From Bacteroidales bacterium (GTDB lineage Bacteria > Bacteroidota > Bacteroidia > Bacteroidales > UBA932), in assembly GCA_017437125.1 (NCBI GenBank), contig JAFSBV010000032.1, positions 1 through 64,000 of the forward strand: a DNA stretch of 64,000 nucleotides. The letters are read 5' to 3'. Numbering within the stretch: the first letter of the stretch is position 1; the number at the start of each line of letters is the position of its first letter. Shown piece after piece: positions 44,950 through 56,538 of this stretch. The notes under the pieces were generated by a model that did not search any database, was not told the DNA's origin, and worked only from the letters and a program-made list of their open reading frames with translations. The position numbers were made by a program, and so were the translations under genes.

Positions 44950-44997
44950 ATATACTCGCATAAATACAAAAAAACGTCTATAACAAGCTAAAAGAAA

Positions 44998-45032
44998 GCG
45001 TGGTGCGCCATCAGAAGACGACGCACCACCGC
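44998..45032 (-). terminator. Terminator of the amylase gene run
   Basis: On the minus strand GTGGTGCG (from 45029) pairs perfectly with CGCACCAC (ending 45000), 14-nt loop, followed by GCTTTCTTTTAG. It lies 23 nt after the GH97 stop and separates the amylase genes from the peptide/lipoprotein unit. Confidence 0.7.
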
Positions 45033-45051
45033 AAATATCACCACAAGATGT

Positions 45052-47360
<2,309 letters not shown>

Positions 47361-47362
47361 AA

Positions 47363-49294
47363 CTACCTTTTATATTCGATTACAAGTGCTGTCTTAGGAG
47401 CGACAACGGTAGCATCCGAAACCTCGAAAGGCTCGCCGGTGAGCACATCCACACCATCATGAAGGCCTTCTGTGATCTCCGAATAATAAGACCACGGAAC
47501 ATTCTTGTCCTCAAGGGTGTTGTTGATATATACGAACACCGCAGCCTCATCGTCATAGCGGAAATATGCGTAAGTATTGTCACGGGTCATGAAATGCATG
47601 GTCTTGCCGTTATGGATTACGTCTGCTGTCTTTCTCCACTGGAAGAGACGGCTCACGTGATCGAAAAGATCTGCTGCCTGTCCCACCTCGACCTTGTTTC
47701 CGTCAGTGTTATATGTCTGAGCCTTGCGGCCTTCCTCAGTGAAGAGGTCAACCTCGTCACCCTCCCAGCCGCCTGGGAAATCAACGCGGAGACCTGGGTG
47801 GTCACCGATGTTGTCCGGTCTTTTGGTAACGAACATGAGCTCGTCACCGGCAAAGATCTGAGGTATGCCTCGCATGGTCGCCATCATGGTCATCGCGATC
47901 TTGAGGGCGCGAGGATCCTTGCGTACGACATCACCGATACGGGCTGTATCATGGTTGCCAGGGAAGATGAGCATCTTCGAAAGGTCATGATATACGAAGT
48001 CATGTGAAAGAATGTCATATACCTTGGTCATGCCGAGGCCCCATCCTCCTTCATCTTCAGCGAGAGCCTCGCGCATCGCATCATGGAGCGGGAAGTCCAT
48101 GATCGAAGGAAGGTGAGAGTCGAATCCGTCCTTGTTGGCGTTTCCACCCTGCCAGTATGCAAGCTGAGGGATGGATGAAGTCCAGCACTCGCCGACGATA
48201 TTGAAGTTCGGATACTCGTTCAGGATCGCCTTGCACCACTCTGCAGCAGGTTCCTTCTCATTATATGGATATGTATCCACACGGAAGCCGTTAATGCCTG
48301 AATACTCGATCCACCAGACGCCCCACTGGATGAAATACTGAAGGACATACGGATTGTCGAGGTTCATATCCACCATAGTAGGCACGAACCATCCGCTTTC
48401 CTGTATATAGAGATCCTTTGCCGAGGCATTAGGGTCCATGTTTGTAGAGAATGCTACATTTGTTCCGGTATATTCAGGGAACTGATGGATCCAATCCTGG
48501 AAAGGAAGATCATTCATCCACCAATGAACATAGCTGCAATGGTTAGGAACGATGTCCATGATGATGCCGAGTCCTTTCTCCCTTGCTTTCTCTACCAGAG
48601 TCCTGTAAAGCTCGTTCGATCCGAAACGTGAATCGATATGATAGTAGTCAGAAGCTGCATATCCATGATATGAACCTTTCGGATCATTGTCTTCGAGGAA
48701 AGGAGTAGTCCAGATGTATGTGGCGCCGAGCTCGCTGATGTAGTCGAGATGGTCGATCACGCCCTGGATATCTCCTCCGTGACGTCCGTTGCCATCAGCA
48801 CGGTTTGCGTCTTCTGTTGTATCGTCGGTAGAGTCGTTCGAAGGATCGCCGTTGGCAAAACGGTCTGGCATGATGAGATATACCATGTCAGATGTCGTGA
48901 AGCTCCTGCGTTCTGCAGAGCCTGCCTCACGTGCAGCGATCTCGTACGGATATTTGAACGACTGTCCGTCCTTGGAGAACACGATATAATATGTACCCGG
49001 ACGGGCATTCGGAGCGATCTTCACGTCAACGAAGAGATAGTTGGGGCTCTCTGCCTTGTTGACCTTTTCCACTGAGACGCCTGCACCGCCTTCGATAGTG
49101 ACGTCATAGGCCGAAACACCCTCACCGTTTACCATAAGCTGAAGAGGGGTCTTCATACCTGTCCACCAAGAAAGAGGCTCGACACGTGTCACCTGCTCAG
49201 CTGTGGCATCAGCCACCGATGCAGGATCAAAAGCCGGCCCCGAACAAGCTGCAAGGGCAACGGCTGCTATTGCAATATATATTTTCTTCATCAT
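47363..49294 (-). CDS. susA: GH13 neopullulanase/cyclomaltodextrinase-like (SusA-like) lipoprotein
   Basis: 643 residues starting MMKKIYIAIAAVALAAC (lipobox Cys17). An N-terminal Ig-like domain (about 20-130, with LSWWTGMKTPLQLMVNG) precedes the GH13 barrel: MVYLIMPDRFANGDPSND, MDIVPNHCS (region I), GFRVDTYPYN (region II nucleophile), VGECWTSS (region III acid) and FPGNHDTARI (region IV), then a C-terminal beta domain. It cuts maltooligosaccharides, pullulan or cyclodextrins into shorter sugars, probably in the periplasm. The original SusA is exported to the periplasm; this copy has a lipobox. The assignment to SusA rests on domain order. Confidence 0.88.
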   Translation of the reverse strand: MMKKIYIAIAAVALAACSGPAFDPASVADATAEQVTRVEPLSWWTGMKTPLQLMVNGEGVSAYDVTIEGGAGVSVEKVNKAESPNYLFVDVKIAPNARPGTYYIVFSKDGQSFKYPYEIAAREAGSAERRSFTTSDMVYLIMPDRFANGDPSNDSTDDTTEDANRADGNGRHGGDIQGVIDHLDYISELGATYIWTTPFLEDNDPKGSYHGYAASDYYHIDSRFGSNELYRTLVEKAREKGLGIIMDIVPNHCSYVHWWMNDLPFQDWIHQFPEYTGTNVAFSTNMDPNASAKDLYIQESGWFVPTMVDMNLDNPYVLQYFIQWGVWWIEYSGINGFRVDTYPYNEKEPAAEWCKAILNEYPNFNIVGECWTSSIPQLAYWQGGNANKDGFDSHLPSIMDFPLHDAMREALAEDEGGWGLGMTKVYDILSHDFVYHDLSKMLIFPGNHDTARIGDVVRKDPRALKIAMTMMATMRGIPQIFAGDELMFVTKRPDNIGDHPGLRVDFPGGWEGDEVDLFTEEGRKAQTYNTDGNKVEVGQAADLFDHVSRLFQWRKTADVIHNGKTMHFMTRDNTYAYFRYDDEAAVFVYINNTLEDKNVPWSYYSEITEGLHDGVDVLTGEPFEVSDATVVAPKTALVIEYKR

Positions 49295-49302
49295 ATTGTA
49301 TG

Positions 49303-49328
49303 GATTCTTCACTTCGTTCAGAATGACA
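49303..49328. repeat. Dispersed hairpin repeat between two amylase genes
   Basis: ATTCT pairs with AGAAT around CACTTCGT. Against the murB copy at 55784 it differs at two positions only, C to T in the left arm and G to A at the mirrored position in the right, so the stem is kept. It begins 3 nt after the upstream stop codon. Confidence 0.8.
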
Positions 49329-49331
49329 ATG

Positions 49332-50558
49332 TTACTCTACAGTGATTTCATATGACCATGGAGCCTTGAGTTCAGCCTTCACAGTCACCTTGTTTTCAGG
49401 AAGAGTACGTGTGAACACGAGTGTACTGTCATCAGTTGAAACAACCTCGAACTTTCCTCCCTTGTCGCCAGCAGCGAGAGCAGGATTGTCGTGACGGATG
49501 CTGATGAGCTCCTTGTAGAAGTCGAAATATTCATTCTTCTCCCATGCAGGAACATGATCCTTCTCGAAGAATTCGAATCTCTTGTTCCAGCCCATTTCCT
49601 GACCTGTATAGATGAGAGGCTGGCCGTTAGGAAGAGTGAATGTGAGCACAGCCATCACCTTTGCGGCATCACCCATTCTCTCGAACTCTGTACCTGCCCA
49701 TGAATTCTCGTCATGATTTGATGTGAACATGAGACGGAAAGCGTCTGCAGGGTTGTTCTGTGCATCCTTTGCGATGTACTCGAGAAGCTCAGGGATGTTC
49801 TTCTCACCACGAGCTATCGAATTGAGAAGGTGGTGGAGCTCCCATGCATATGATGCATCGAAATCCGAAAGGCTGTGAAGCTTTGGCTCCTCACCCTCAG
49901 CAAGCCAGTACATATGCGGATAGTCTGCACGAAGGCCTGCGATGGTCTCCTGCCAGAACTCAAGCGGAACCTCACATGCCATGTCGCAGCGGAAGCCGTC
50001 GATACCGCGCTCCATCCAGAAACGGAGGGCAGCCTGCATTCCCTTCCATACGTCCTTGTTCTCATAATTGAGGTTTGCGGTGTCTGACCAGTCAGCTGTA
50101 AAGGTGGTATTGCCCTCTGCATCACGCTCATACCATTCAGGTGCCTGTCCGGTAACCCAGACTGCATCAGGTGATGTATGGTTGGCAACCCAGTCGATAA
50201 CCACGCGGAGGCCGAGTCTGTGTGCTTCTGCCACGAAATTGTCGAAATCCTCAAGGGTTCCGAACTCAGGATTGATTGCGCAATAGTCCTTTACGGCATA
50301 GTAAGATCCGAGGGTTCCCTTGCGGCCCTCGACACCGATAGGATAGATCGGCATGAGCCATACGATGTCCACGCCCATTTCAGCCAGACGCGGAAGCTGC
50401 TGTTGTGCAGCGGCGAATGTTCCTTCCGGAGTATATTGACGTACATTCATCTCATATACTACAGAATTCTCGAGAGGCTGCTGCTCAGGAGTCTGAGGTG
50501 CCTGCGAGCATGACAAGGCCATGAGCACAGCGCAGATTGCAAATATTGTTTTTTTCAT
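49332..50558 (-). CDS. GH13 alpha-amylase-like lipoprotein
   Basis: 408 residues from ATG 50558, giving the signal MKKTIFAICAVLMALSC (lipobox Cys17). Compact GH13 enzyme without extra N-terminal domain: VVYEMNVRQYTPEGTF, VIDWVANHTSPD (region I), DGFRCDMACEVP (region II nucleophile Asp), WLAEGEEPK (region III Glu), TSNHDENSW (region IV) and a short C-terminal beta domain. It probably cuts alpha-1,4-linkages in the periplasm. The frame is open for 68 codons further upstream, through the palindrome and into the pullulanase gene, but this lacks a signal and is not used. Confidence 0.9.
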   Translation of the reverse strand: MKKTIFAICAVLMALSCSQAPQTPEQQPLENSVVYEMNVRQYTPEGTFAAAQQQLPRLAEMGVDIVWLMPIYPIGVEGRKGTLGSYYAVKDYCAINPEFGTLEDFDNFVAEAHRLGLRVVIDWVANHTSPDAVWVTGQAPEWYERDAEGNTTFTADWSDTANLNYENKDVWKGMQAALRFWMERGIDGFRCDMACEVPLEFWQETIAGLRADYPHMYWLAEGEEPKLHSLSDFDASYAWELHHLLNSIARGEKNIPELLEYIAKDAQNNPADAFRLMFTSNHDENSWAGTEFERMGDAAKVMAVLTFTLPNGQPLIYTGQEMGWNKRFEFFEKDHVPAWEKNEYFDFYKELISIRHDNPALAAGDKGGKFEVVSTDDSTLVFTRTLPENKVTVKAELKAPWSYEITVE

Positions 50559-50585
50559 ATCTGTTGTTATTGATTTCTGTTTGCT

Positions 50586-50657
50586 GCAGATCCGGAGGCT
50601 CGCAGAGCGAAGCATATCCCTATGCTTCTGCTTCGCTCTGCGAGCCTCCGGATCTGC
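50586..50657. repeat. Intercistronic perfect palindrome between two amylase genes (copy 2)
   Basis: Two perfect 28-nt arms (50586-50613 and 50630-50657) enclose a 16-nt loop. The arms include AGAGCGAAGC, sharing the AGCGAAGC core with the REP-like and tsaB repeats. The loop region contains GAAGCATATCCCTATGCTTC, which could form an alternative smaller hairpin and matches copy 1 at 47294. It begins 4 nt after the pullulanase stop. No T-run follows on the minus strand, so it is not a simple terminator. Confidence 0.9.
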
Positions 50658-50661
50658 CGGA

Positions 50662-52620
50662 TTACATTTCGGCAAGTATTGTAGCGGATGTTGCATTGGC
50701 AGAGATGATATTGCCGGAATAGGCTCCAAGTCCCTCTGCATCAGCCTGTCCGTCCTTTGCAAGGACAGTGTAATTGCCCTGAGGGATCTCCACCTTCGCC
50801 TGTTTCTTCGATCCGTTGAGAAGGACTGTAAGAGACTTCGCAGAATCTATTCCCTCGAGTCCGCTGATACGGAAAGCCACTACACAAGGATCCTCAACCT
50901 CGATGAACTGAAGCTTCTCGCGGACAAGGTCTGCATCGCCGAGGCAGAAGCCGGGGTGAGCATGACGTATTGCCGCAAGGGCGGCATAATAATCCACAAG
51001 GTCCTTGTATGTGGTCTTGTATGTCCAGTCGATGGCATTGATCGAATCCGGCTGATTGTAGCTGTTCTTCACTCCCTGCTTGTGACGATAAAGCTCCTCG
51101 CCATTGAAGATGAACGGAATGCCCTGTGATGTATAGACAGCTGTCTGGGCGAGCTTCACCATCTTGAGACGCTCTGCCTCAGTCGCCTTCGTAGCCTCCT
51201 CGAGACGGTCGCGGAGACAATGGTCGTCATGGCAGCTCACATAGCTGACGTGCTGGAGTGGATTGTTTGTCCAAGCCTCTACCGTAACCTGAGGATGCTC
51301 GATTCCTCCAGCTATTCCGAACTCCACATTGGCCTTGTTTCCTGCAACTCCGTCCATGAATCCGGCATTCTCGCATCCGAGAGGGCCACGGACAGCATCA
51401 CGGATATTGTCGCTGAATGCTCCCACCTTGTCAAGCATATGCGTATTGGCCTTGAGAGCGATCTGCTCTGCAGGATATGCCGGTGAAGATGCAGCCCATC
51501 CCTCGCCATAGATCACGACGTCCGGATCAATCGCATGGAGACGCTCGCTGATGATGTTCATGGTCTCGATATCATGAATGGCCATGAGGTCGAAACGGAA
51601 GCCGTCGATATGATATTCCTTCATCCACCACTCAAGCGACTCGATCATGTATTTGCGGAACATCTCCTGCTCCGAAGCGGTCTCATTGCCGCAGCCTGAG
51701 CCATCGAAGAAAGATCCGTCCTCACGCATACGGTAGAAATATCCCGGCATTGTGCGCTCAAATCCAGTGTTTGCAGCATTGGTGGTATGGTTATAGACCA
51801 CGTCGAGGATAACGCGGAAGCCAGCCTTGTGAAGGGCCTGGACCATCTGCTTGAATTCCTTGATACGGGTTACAGGATTGTACGGATCGGTAGAGAAAGA
51901 GCCTTCTACAGCGTTGTAATTGAGAGGCTCGTATCCCCAGTTGTACTGATTGTCCTCAAGACGCGTCTCATCGATGGTCGCGAAATCTGTAGAGGGAAGA
52001 AGCTGGACATATGTCACTCCTATCTCCTTGAGATGATCGATACCTGTCGAAAGACCGTCAGGATTCTTCGTACCCTCTTCTGTAAGAGCAAGGTACTTTC
52101 CCTTGTTGTCTATGCCAGATGTCTGGTGGATAGAGAAATCCCTGTGCTGGAGTTCATAGACGATGATATCGGAAGGTCTGATCTCAGGACTCTTGTCGTC
52201 TGCCCAGCCTTCAGGATCGGTCTCATCCCAGTCTATCACGGCTCCACGCATGCCGTTGACACCCACGGCCTTTGCCGCTATGCCCTCGGTTTCTTCAAGC
52301 CACTGTCCGTTCTTCTGCACCTGGAATGTGTAGAACGCACCCTTGACATCCTCCTTCACGACAGCCTTCCAAAGTCCGTCCTTGGACTTCTTCATGTTCA
52401 CCGTCTTGAAAGCAGCTTCATCGGAAGCCGAATGATAGATCCTCAGCTGCGCGGCCTCCGCATCCGGAGCCCACACCGAAAATTCTGTCTTGTCGCCCAT
52501 ATAGACGCACTCCTCAAGCGGAGCCTCAGGTACGACGAGTGCACCTCCCTCGGATGCACATGATGCCATTGCAGCAACAGCGATTGTACCCATCAGTAAA
52601 CTTTTGAATGATATCTTCAT
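50662..52620 (-). CDS. pulA: Type I pullulanase (GH13) lipoprotein
   Basis: 652 residues from ATG 52620, with the signal MKISFKSLLMGTIAVAAMASC (lipobox Cys21). A CBM48-type domain (FSVWAPDAEAAQLRIYHS) precedes the barrel. The pullulanase signature YNWGYEPLNYN is present, with DVVYNHTT (region I), DGFRFDLMAIHD (nucleophile Asp344), YGEGWAAS (acid) and SCHDDHCLRDRL (region IV). It debranches alpha-1,6 links in pullulan, glycogen or amylopectin. It is first gene of the amylase run; a near-palindrome TGCGCACAATATGCACA at 52646-52662 stands in its leader. Confidence 0.92.
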   Translation of the reverse strand: MKISFKSLLMGTIAVAAMASCASEGGALVVPEAPLEECVYMGDKTEFSVWAPDAEAAQLRIYHSASDEAAFKTVNMKKSKDGLWKAVVKEDVKGAFYTFQVQKNGQWLEETEGIAAKAVGVNGMRGAVIDWDETDPEGWADDKSPEIRPSDIIVYELQHRDFSIHQTSGIDNKGKYLALTEEGTKNPDGLSTGIDHLKEIGVTYVQLLPSTDFATIDETRLEDNQYNWGYEPLNYNAVEGSFSTDPYNPVTRIKEFKQMVQALHKAGFRVILDVVYNHTTNAANTGFERTMPGYFYRMREDGSFFDGSGCGNETASEQEMFRKYMIESLEWWMKEYHIDGFRFDLMAIHDIETMNIISERLHAIDPDVVIYGEGWAASSPAYPAEQIALKANTHMLDKVGAFSDNIRDAVRGPLGCENAGFMDGVAGNKANVEFGIAGGIEHPQVTVEAWTNNPLQHVSYVSCHDDHCLRDRLEEATKATEAERLKMVKLAQTAVYTSQGIPFIFNGEELYRHKQGVKNSYNQPDSINAIDWTYKTTYKDLVDYYAALAAIRHAHPGFCLGDADLVREKLQFIEVEDPCVVAFRISGLEGIDSAKSLTVLLNGSKKQAKVEIPQGNYTVLAKDGQADAEGLGAYSGNIISANATSATILAEM

Positions 52621-52645
52621 ATTATTTCGTGTTTTCATTATCCAT

Positions 52646-52662
52646 TGCGCACAATATGCACA
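52646..52662. promoter_or_regulatory. Possible operator upstream of the amylase genes
   Basis: TGCGCA, 5 nt, TGCACA forms a 17-nt imperfect palindrome 26 nt before the pullulanase start. A palindromic AT block (TATATATAAAATATATA) lies near 52690. No convincing TAnnTTTG box is seen here, so the promoter may need an activator. Confidence 0.3.
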
Positions 52663-52775
52663 TCATACGAATATACGAAGATTTCTCCTATATATAAAAT
52701 ATATAAGATGAACAGCTTAAAGTTTATGACGAATGGTCGTTATTTAGTGATGAAATGGAAGCAAATCCGGCGATT

Positions 52776-54092
52776 TTACCCTTGTCTTGTAATCCTCGCC
52801 CCTAAAGCATTCAGACGCACATCGATCTCTTCATAGCCTCGGTCGATCTGTTCGATGTTGCTTATCACGCTCGTACCCTTAGCTGACATGGCGGCGATCA
52901 ACATGGCGATACCCGCCCTGATATCAGGAGAGGACATCTTTCCCGCACGGAGCTGATAACGGTTGTCATTGCCTATTACCACGGCCCTGTGAGGGTCGCA
53001 AAGGATGATCTGAGCACCCATGTCAATAAGCTTGTCAACGAAGAAGAGGCGGCTCTCGAACATCTTCTGGTGAATGAGGACGCTTCCCTTGCACTGGGTG
53101 GCCATTACGAGGATGACGCTGAGAAGGTCCGGCGAAAGACCAGGCCAAGGCGCGTCTGCGACATTCAGGATGGAACCGTCAAGGAATGAATCTATCACAT
53201 AGCTTTCCTGCTCCGGAATGAAGATGTCGTCACCCCTGCGTTCAAGATTTACCCCGAGTTTGCGGAACACTTCCGGTATCATTCCGAGCTCATCCCAGGC
53301 CACATCCTTTATGGTTATCGAACTTCTGTTCATTGCCGCCAGAGCTATGAAAGATCCGATTTCGATCATGTCAGGGAGTATCCTGTGCTCAGCTCCTCCA
53401 AGCGACTCCACTCCTGTGATTGTCAGGAGGTTGGAACCGATTCCATCTATCTTTGCACCCATCTTCACAAGCATACGGCACAGCTGCTGGACATAAGGTT
53501 CGCAGGCGGCATTATAGATCGTCGTAACGCCTTTTGCCAGGCAAGCAGCCATGACGATGTTCGCCGTTCCCGTAACCGAAGCCTCATCAAGCAGCATATA
53601 CCTTCCTTCCAGACTCTTTCCTTCCGGAACATGCAGATAGAAGGCCTTCCTGTCATTGTCATATTCCTGTGAAGCTCCGAGATTCATGAAGCCGAGGATA
53701 TGAGTATCCACCCTGCGGCGACCGATCTGATCTCCTCCCGGCTTAGGGAAATATGCATGGCCGAAGCGGGCAAGAAGCGGGCCTACCACCATCACGGAAC
53801 CACGCAGTTTCGCACATTTGCCTACAAAATCAACACTTGATATATAGTCGGTATCGATTTCATCAGCCTGGAAGGTATATACACCTTTCTCATGTCTCGT
53901 CACCTTGACTCCCATGCTCTCAAGCAATAGAATAAGATTCCTGATATCAAGGATTTCAGGGACATTCGAAATGGTAACCTTCTCTCCCGTAAGCAATATT
54001 GCGCTGATCACCTGCAGAGCCTCGTTTTTCGCTCCCTGCGGTCTGATAGTGCCACTCAGCCTGTGGCCGCCCTCTATGACGAATGAACTCAT
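52776..54092 (-). CDS. murA: UDP-N-acetylglucosamine 1-carboxyvinyltransferase, Asp in place of catalytic Cys
   Basis: 438 residues, first committed step of peptidoglycan synthesis (PEP to UDP-GlcNAc). Seen: Lys22 in PQGAKNEAL, LRGSVMVVGPLLARFGHA (about 97-113), and the active-site loop KPGGDQIGRRRVDTH (117-131). The position of the fosfomycin-targeted cysteine (Cys115 in E. coli) is Asp121. An Asp here is known in mycobacteria and Chlamydia and confers fosfomycin insensitivity. C-terminal RAGKMSSPDIRAGIAMLIAAM and IDRGYEEIDVRLNALGA are normal. It is last gene of the metG-murB-lipoprotein-murA strand run. Confidence 0.95.
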   Translation of the reverse strand: MSSFVIEGGHRLSGTIRPQGAKNEALQVISAILLTGEKVTISNVPEILDIRNLILLLESMGVKVTRHEKGVYTFQADEIDTDYISSVDFVGKCAKLRGSVMVVGPLLARFGHAYFPKPGGDQIGRRRVDTHILGFMNLGASQEYDNDRKAFYLHVPEGKSLEGRYMLLDEASVTGTANIVMAACLAKGVTTIYNAACEPYVQQLCRMLVKMGAKIDGIGSNLLTITGVESLGGAEHRILPDMIEIGSFIALAAMNRSSITIKDVAWDELGMIPEVFRKLGVNLERRGDDIFIPEQESYVIDSFLDGSILNVADAPWPGLSPDLLSVILVMATQCKGSVLIHQKMFESRLFFVDKLIDMGAQIILCDPHRAVVIGNDNRYQLRAGKMSSPDIRAGIAMLIAAMSAKGTSVISNIEQIDRGYEEIDVRLNALGARITRQG

Positions 54093-54107
54093 ATGATATA
54101 TCCTGTA

Positions 54108-55361
54108 TTATTCAATGTTTGTGTAAGTGATCCGGAAGACGTATGATCCGGCATCTTCGGTGCGTACAACGAGATTCCGCTCATATCCGCCCAATCCTGC
54201 CGACCTTTCGCGCGCAAGTGAGAAGACAAACTTCTTGCTATCTTTGAGTACTCCGGATGCCGGATTGTAACTTACAGCGAAATCGGCCTCACGCGTCGTG
54301 CTGACTATGCTGAAAGTCACCATTTCTCCTGTATCGGAAGTCGCATTGACCTCTATCTTCTCTTTTTCAGCTCCCTCGATTATCTTTCCTTCTCCAAAAT
54401 CTATATGCTTTCTGTCAAATGTGATATGCTTATGCGCCGGTTGCAGAGTGAAATCCATCACGAATTCCTTCACGGCATAGTCCTCCGACTGTGTCTGGAA
54501 GGCATGGTATTCCGAATAGACTTCTGTTCTTACCATGCTTATATAAGGCAATGCATCAAAGCTGTATTCTCCGTTCCCATCAGTATAGACGATGGTTTCC
54601 GTACAGTTGTTCCACACAGCCACACCTTCAAGAGGGTTACCTTCAGCATCTTTCACTGTTCCTTTCAGATTTGCATAAAGATCTCTGTCAGAAGTCTCCA
54701 CGACCATCGGAACATCATATCTTTCCCAATAATAAGGAGTTGTGGAAAAAACATGCAGCACGCCTTCCATATTTTCCATAGATGCCCTCAATATCTTGAT
54801 CTCTACATCCAGCGCAGACATGGGAGCAACGGTGCCGTACCATCCTCTGTCATCGAACTTCAGTCCCGGGGCAGACATCTCAAGGAAAACAAGATCGTAT
54901 GAGGGAAGATCAGCCCTTATGCCGAAGCTTATCGGAGTCTCCGTCATATTCCTTATCGTCAAAGTCTGTTCGTTGACGCGCGGCTCGAAACGGATCTCAT
55001 CCTGCTCCACCTTCATCACATGTATAGGCTCAAGCTCCACATCCAGCTCCGTATCACCAGAGATAGAAATAACATAAGCCCTTGGTTTATAATATTTCCC
55101 TTGAAAGACCACCTCATATTCGCCTTGAGGTATGCCTGCTATCGAATAGCTGCTTCCGACGGTTCCTTCAGGAATCACATCACCGCTATAGACCTGCTTG
55201 CCGACATTATTTGTGACAACTGCCTGCACGCCCGTCATCAAACGTTCAACATTCCCTTCCTGATCTGTGATAACACCGCTTATGGTGTGCTTCCCGACCT
55301 GAGTCTGCCAGGAATCACACGCACAGCATATCATCAATATGAAGAACAGCAGTTTTTTCAT
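54108..55361 (-). CDS. Lipoprotein with carboxypeptidase-regulatory-like and Ig-like domains
   Basis: 417 residues of unknown function. Signal MKKLLFFILMICCAC (probable lipid Cys15). Then a carboxypeptidase-regulatory-like fold (HTISGVITDQEGNVERLMTG ... YSIAGIPQGEYEVVF, about 25-100), a BACON/Ig-like domain (EIRFEPRVNEQTLTIRNMTETPISF, about 130-220), a second regulatory-like domain (LKGTVKDAEGNPLEGVAVWN ... YTDGNGEYSFDALPY, about 232-290), and a further Ig-like domain (HIDFGEGKIIEGAEKEKIEV). It looks like a multi-domain surface or periplasmic protein. It lies 7 nt after murB and 15 nt before murA, oddly placed among peptidoglycan genes. Confidence 0.78.
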   Translation of the reverse strand: MKKLLFFILMICCACDSWQTQVGKHTISGVITDQEGNVERLMTGVQAVVTNNVGKQVYSGDVIPEGTVGSSYSIAGIPQGEYEVVFQGKYYKPRAYVISISGDTELDVELEPIHVMKVEQDEIRFEPRVNEQTLTIRNMTETPISFGIRADLPSYDLVFLEMSAPGLKFDDRGWYGTVAPMSALDVEIKILRASMENMEGVLHVFSTTPYYWERYDVPMVVETSDRDLYANLKGTVKDAEGNPLEGVAVWNNCTETIVYTDGNGEYSFDALPYISMVRTEVYSEYHAFQTQSEDYAVKEFVMDFTLQPAHKHITFDRKHIDFGEGKIIEGAEKEKIEVNATSDTGEMVTFSIVSTTREADFAVSYNPASGVLKDSKKFVFSLARERSAGLGGYERNLVVRTEDAGSYVFRITYTNIE

Positions 55362-55368
55362 CTAACGA

Positions 55369-56415
55369 CTATATATGTTCGACTTCAGGATTCAGTTCGA
55401 CATCGAACTTCGCCTTGACAGAAGCGATTATACGTTTTTCCAGACCTATGATCTCTTCAGGATAGGCCTCACCGGTATGATTAACTATCACCAGCGGCTG
55501 CTTGTCCCATACGGCCGCACCACCGCTGCGTTTTCCCTTCCATCCGCACTGCTCGATCATCCATGCGGCAGGAACTTTCACCATTCCGTCAGGAAGATCA
55601 TAATGCGGAACCTTGTACTCTGGACCATGTTCTGCCTTTGCCGCAGACTCGATTCCGGCGAAATGCTCCTGACTTATCACCGGATTCTTGAAGAAACTTC
55701 CCGCACTTCCCTTGACCGACGGCTCCGGAAGCTTTTCCTTCCTGATTTTTATGATGGTCTTTCTGATAAGTCCCGGGGTCAAAGATCCTTCACTTCGTTC
55801 AGGATGACATTCCACGGCCTCCTTAAGATGACCGTAGTCAAGCTTAGGCTGAGGTGTGCGTGAAAGAGCGAATACCACATGGGTGACGATATATCTGCCC
55901 TTGATATCAGGATTCTTGAAGATCGAATCACGGTAGCCGTATCCGCACTCCCCGACATCGAAGTTTACGAATTCCTCTTCCTGAGTATCATAACAATAGA
56001 CTTTCCTGATGACATCCTTTACCTCAACTCCATAGGCTCCGATGTTCTGAACCGCTGAAGCGCCGACTTCACCAGGAATATACGAAAGATTCTCCACTCC
56101 CCACAGTCCTTCCTTCGCTGCCCATGCACAGAAATCGTCAAAGACAACTCCCGCGCCGACCGACACCAGCACCTCCTCACAGTCTTCAAGCACCTCTATG
56201 AAATCAATCTTCGAATGCAGGACCGTTCCCTTGAAATCGTCGGTAAACAGCAGATTGCTGCCGCCACCGATATGAAGTACCGGACGGGCCAGCTCCTCGA
56301 ATTCGATATCAACCAGATCCGCCACCGAATCATATTCCATGAAACAGCGGGCCTTCACCTTCATTCCGAAGGTGTTCATCTTCGTAAGATCCTTATAGTA
56401 CTCCGTCCTTATCAT
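55369..56415 (-). CDS. murB: UDP-N-acetylenolpyruvoylglucosamine reductase with repeat insertion
   Basis: 348 residues, type I MurB, FAD-dependent reduction giving UDP-MurNAc. FAD-binding blocks GGGSNLLFTDDF (51-62) and SYIPGEVGASAVQNIGAYG (111-129); active-site CGYGYRDSIFK (157-167) and GSAGSFFKNP with the proton-donating Ser in the SAGSFF block. Residues about 202-214 (ECHPERSEGSLTP) are an in-frame copy of the dispersed hairpin repeat, in a linker between YGHLKEAV and GLIRKTIIKIRKEKLPEP. The surrounding motifs are intact, so the enzyme should be active. Confidence 0.94.
   Translation of the reverse strand: MIRTEYYKDLTKMNTFGMKVKARCFMEYDSVADLVDIEFEELARPVLHIGGGSNLLFTDDFKGTVLHSKIDFIEVLEDCEEVLVSVGAGVVFDDFCAWAAKEGLWGVENLSYIPGEVGASAVQNIGAYGVEVKDVIRKVYCYDTQEEEFVNFDVGECGYGYRDSIFKNPDIKGRYIVTHVVFALSRTPQPKLDYGHLKEAVECHPERSEGSLTPGLIRKTIIKIRKEKLPEPSVKGSAGSFFKNPVISQEHFAGIESAAKAEHGPEYKVPHYDLPDGMVKVPAAWMIEQCGWKGKRSGGAAVWDKQPLVIVNHTGEAYPEEIIGLEKRIIASVKAKFDVELNPEVEHI
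55784..55809. repeat. Dispersed hairpin repeat inside murB
   Basis: ATCCT pairs with AGGAT around a CACTTCGT core, read on the plus strand. The complementary strand is translated as part of MurB (CHPERSEGS). Confidence 0.85.
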
Positions 56416-56538
56416 TTTGCCGTAACGCGCAAACGCCTGTCTATCTTACAATTACACTTCCGGGGGTCGTATATCTCACCGGCCCTCGAAAGCCTATCTC
56501 ATTACATATAAACTCCTTAGGCAATACAGTCAGTATTA

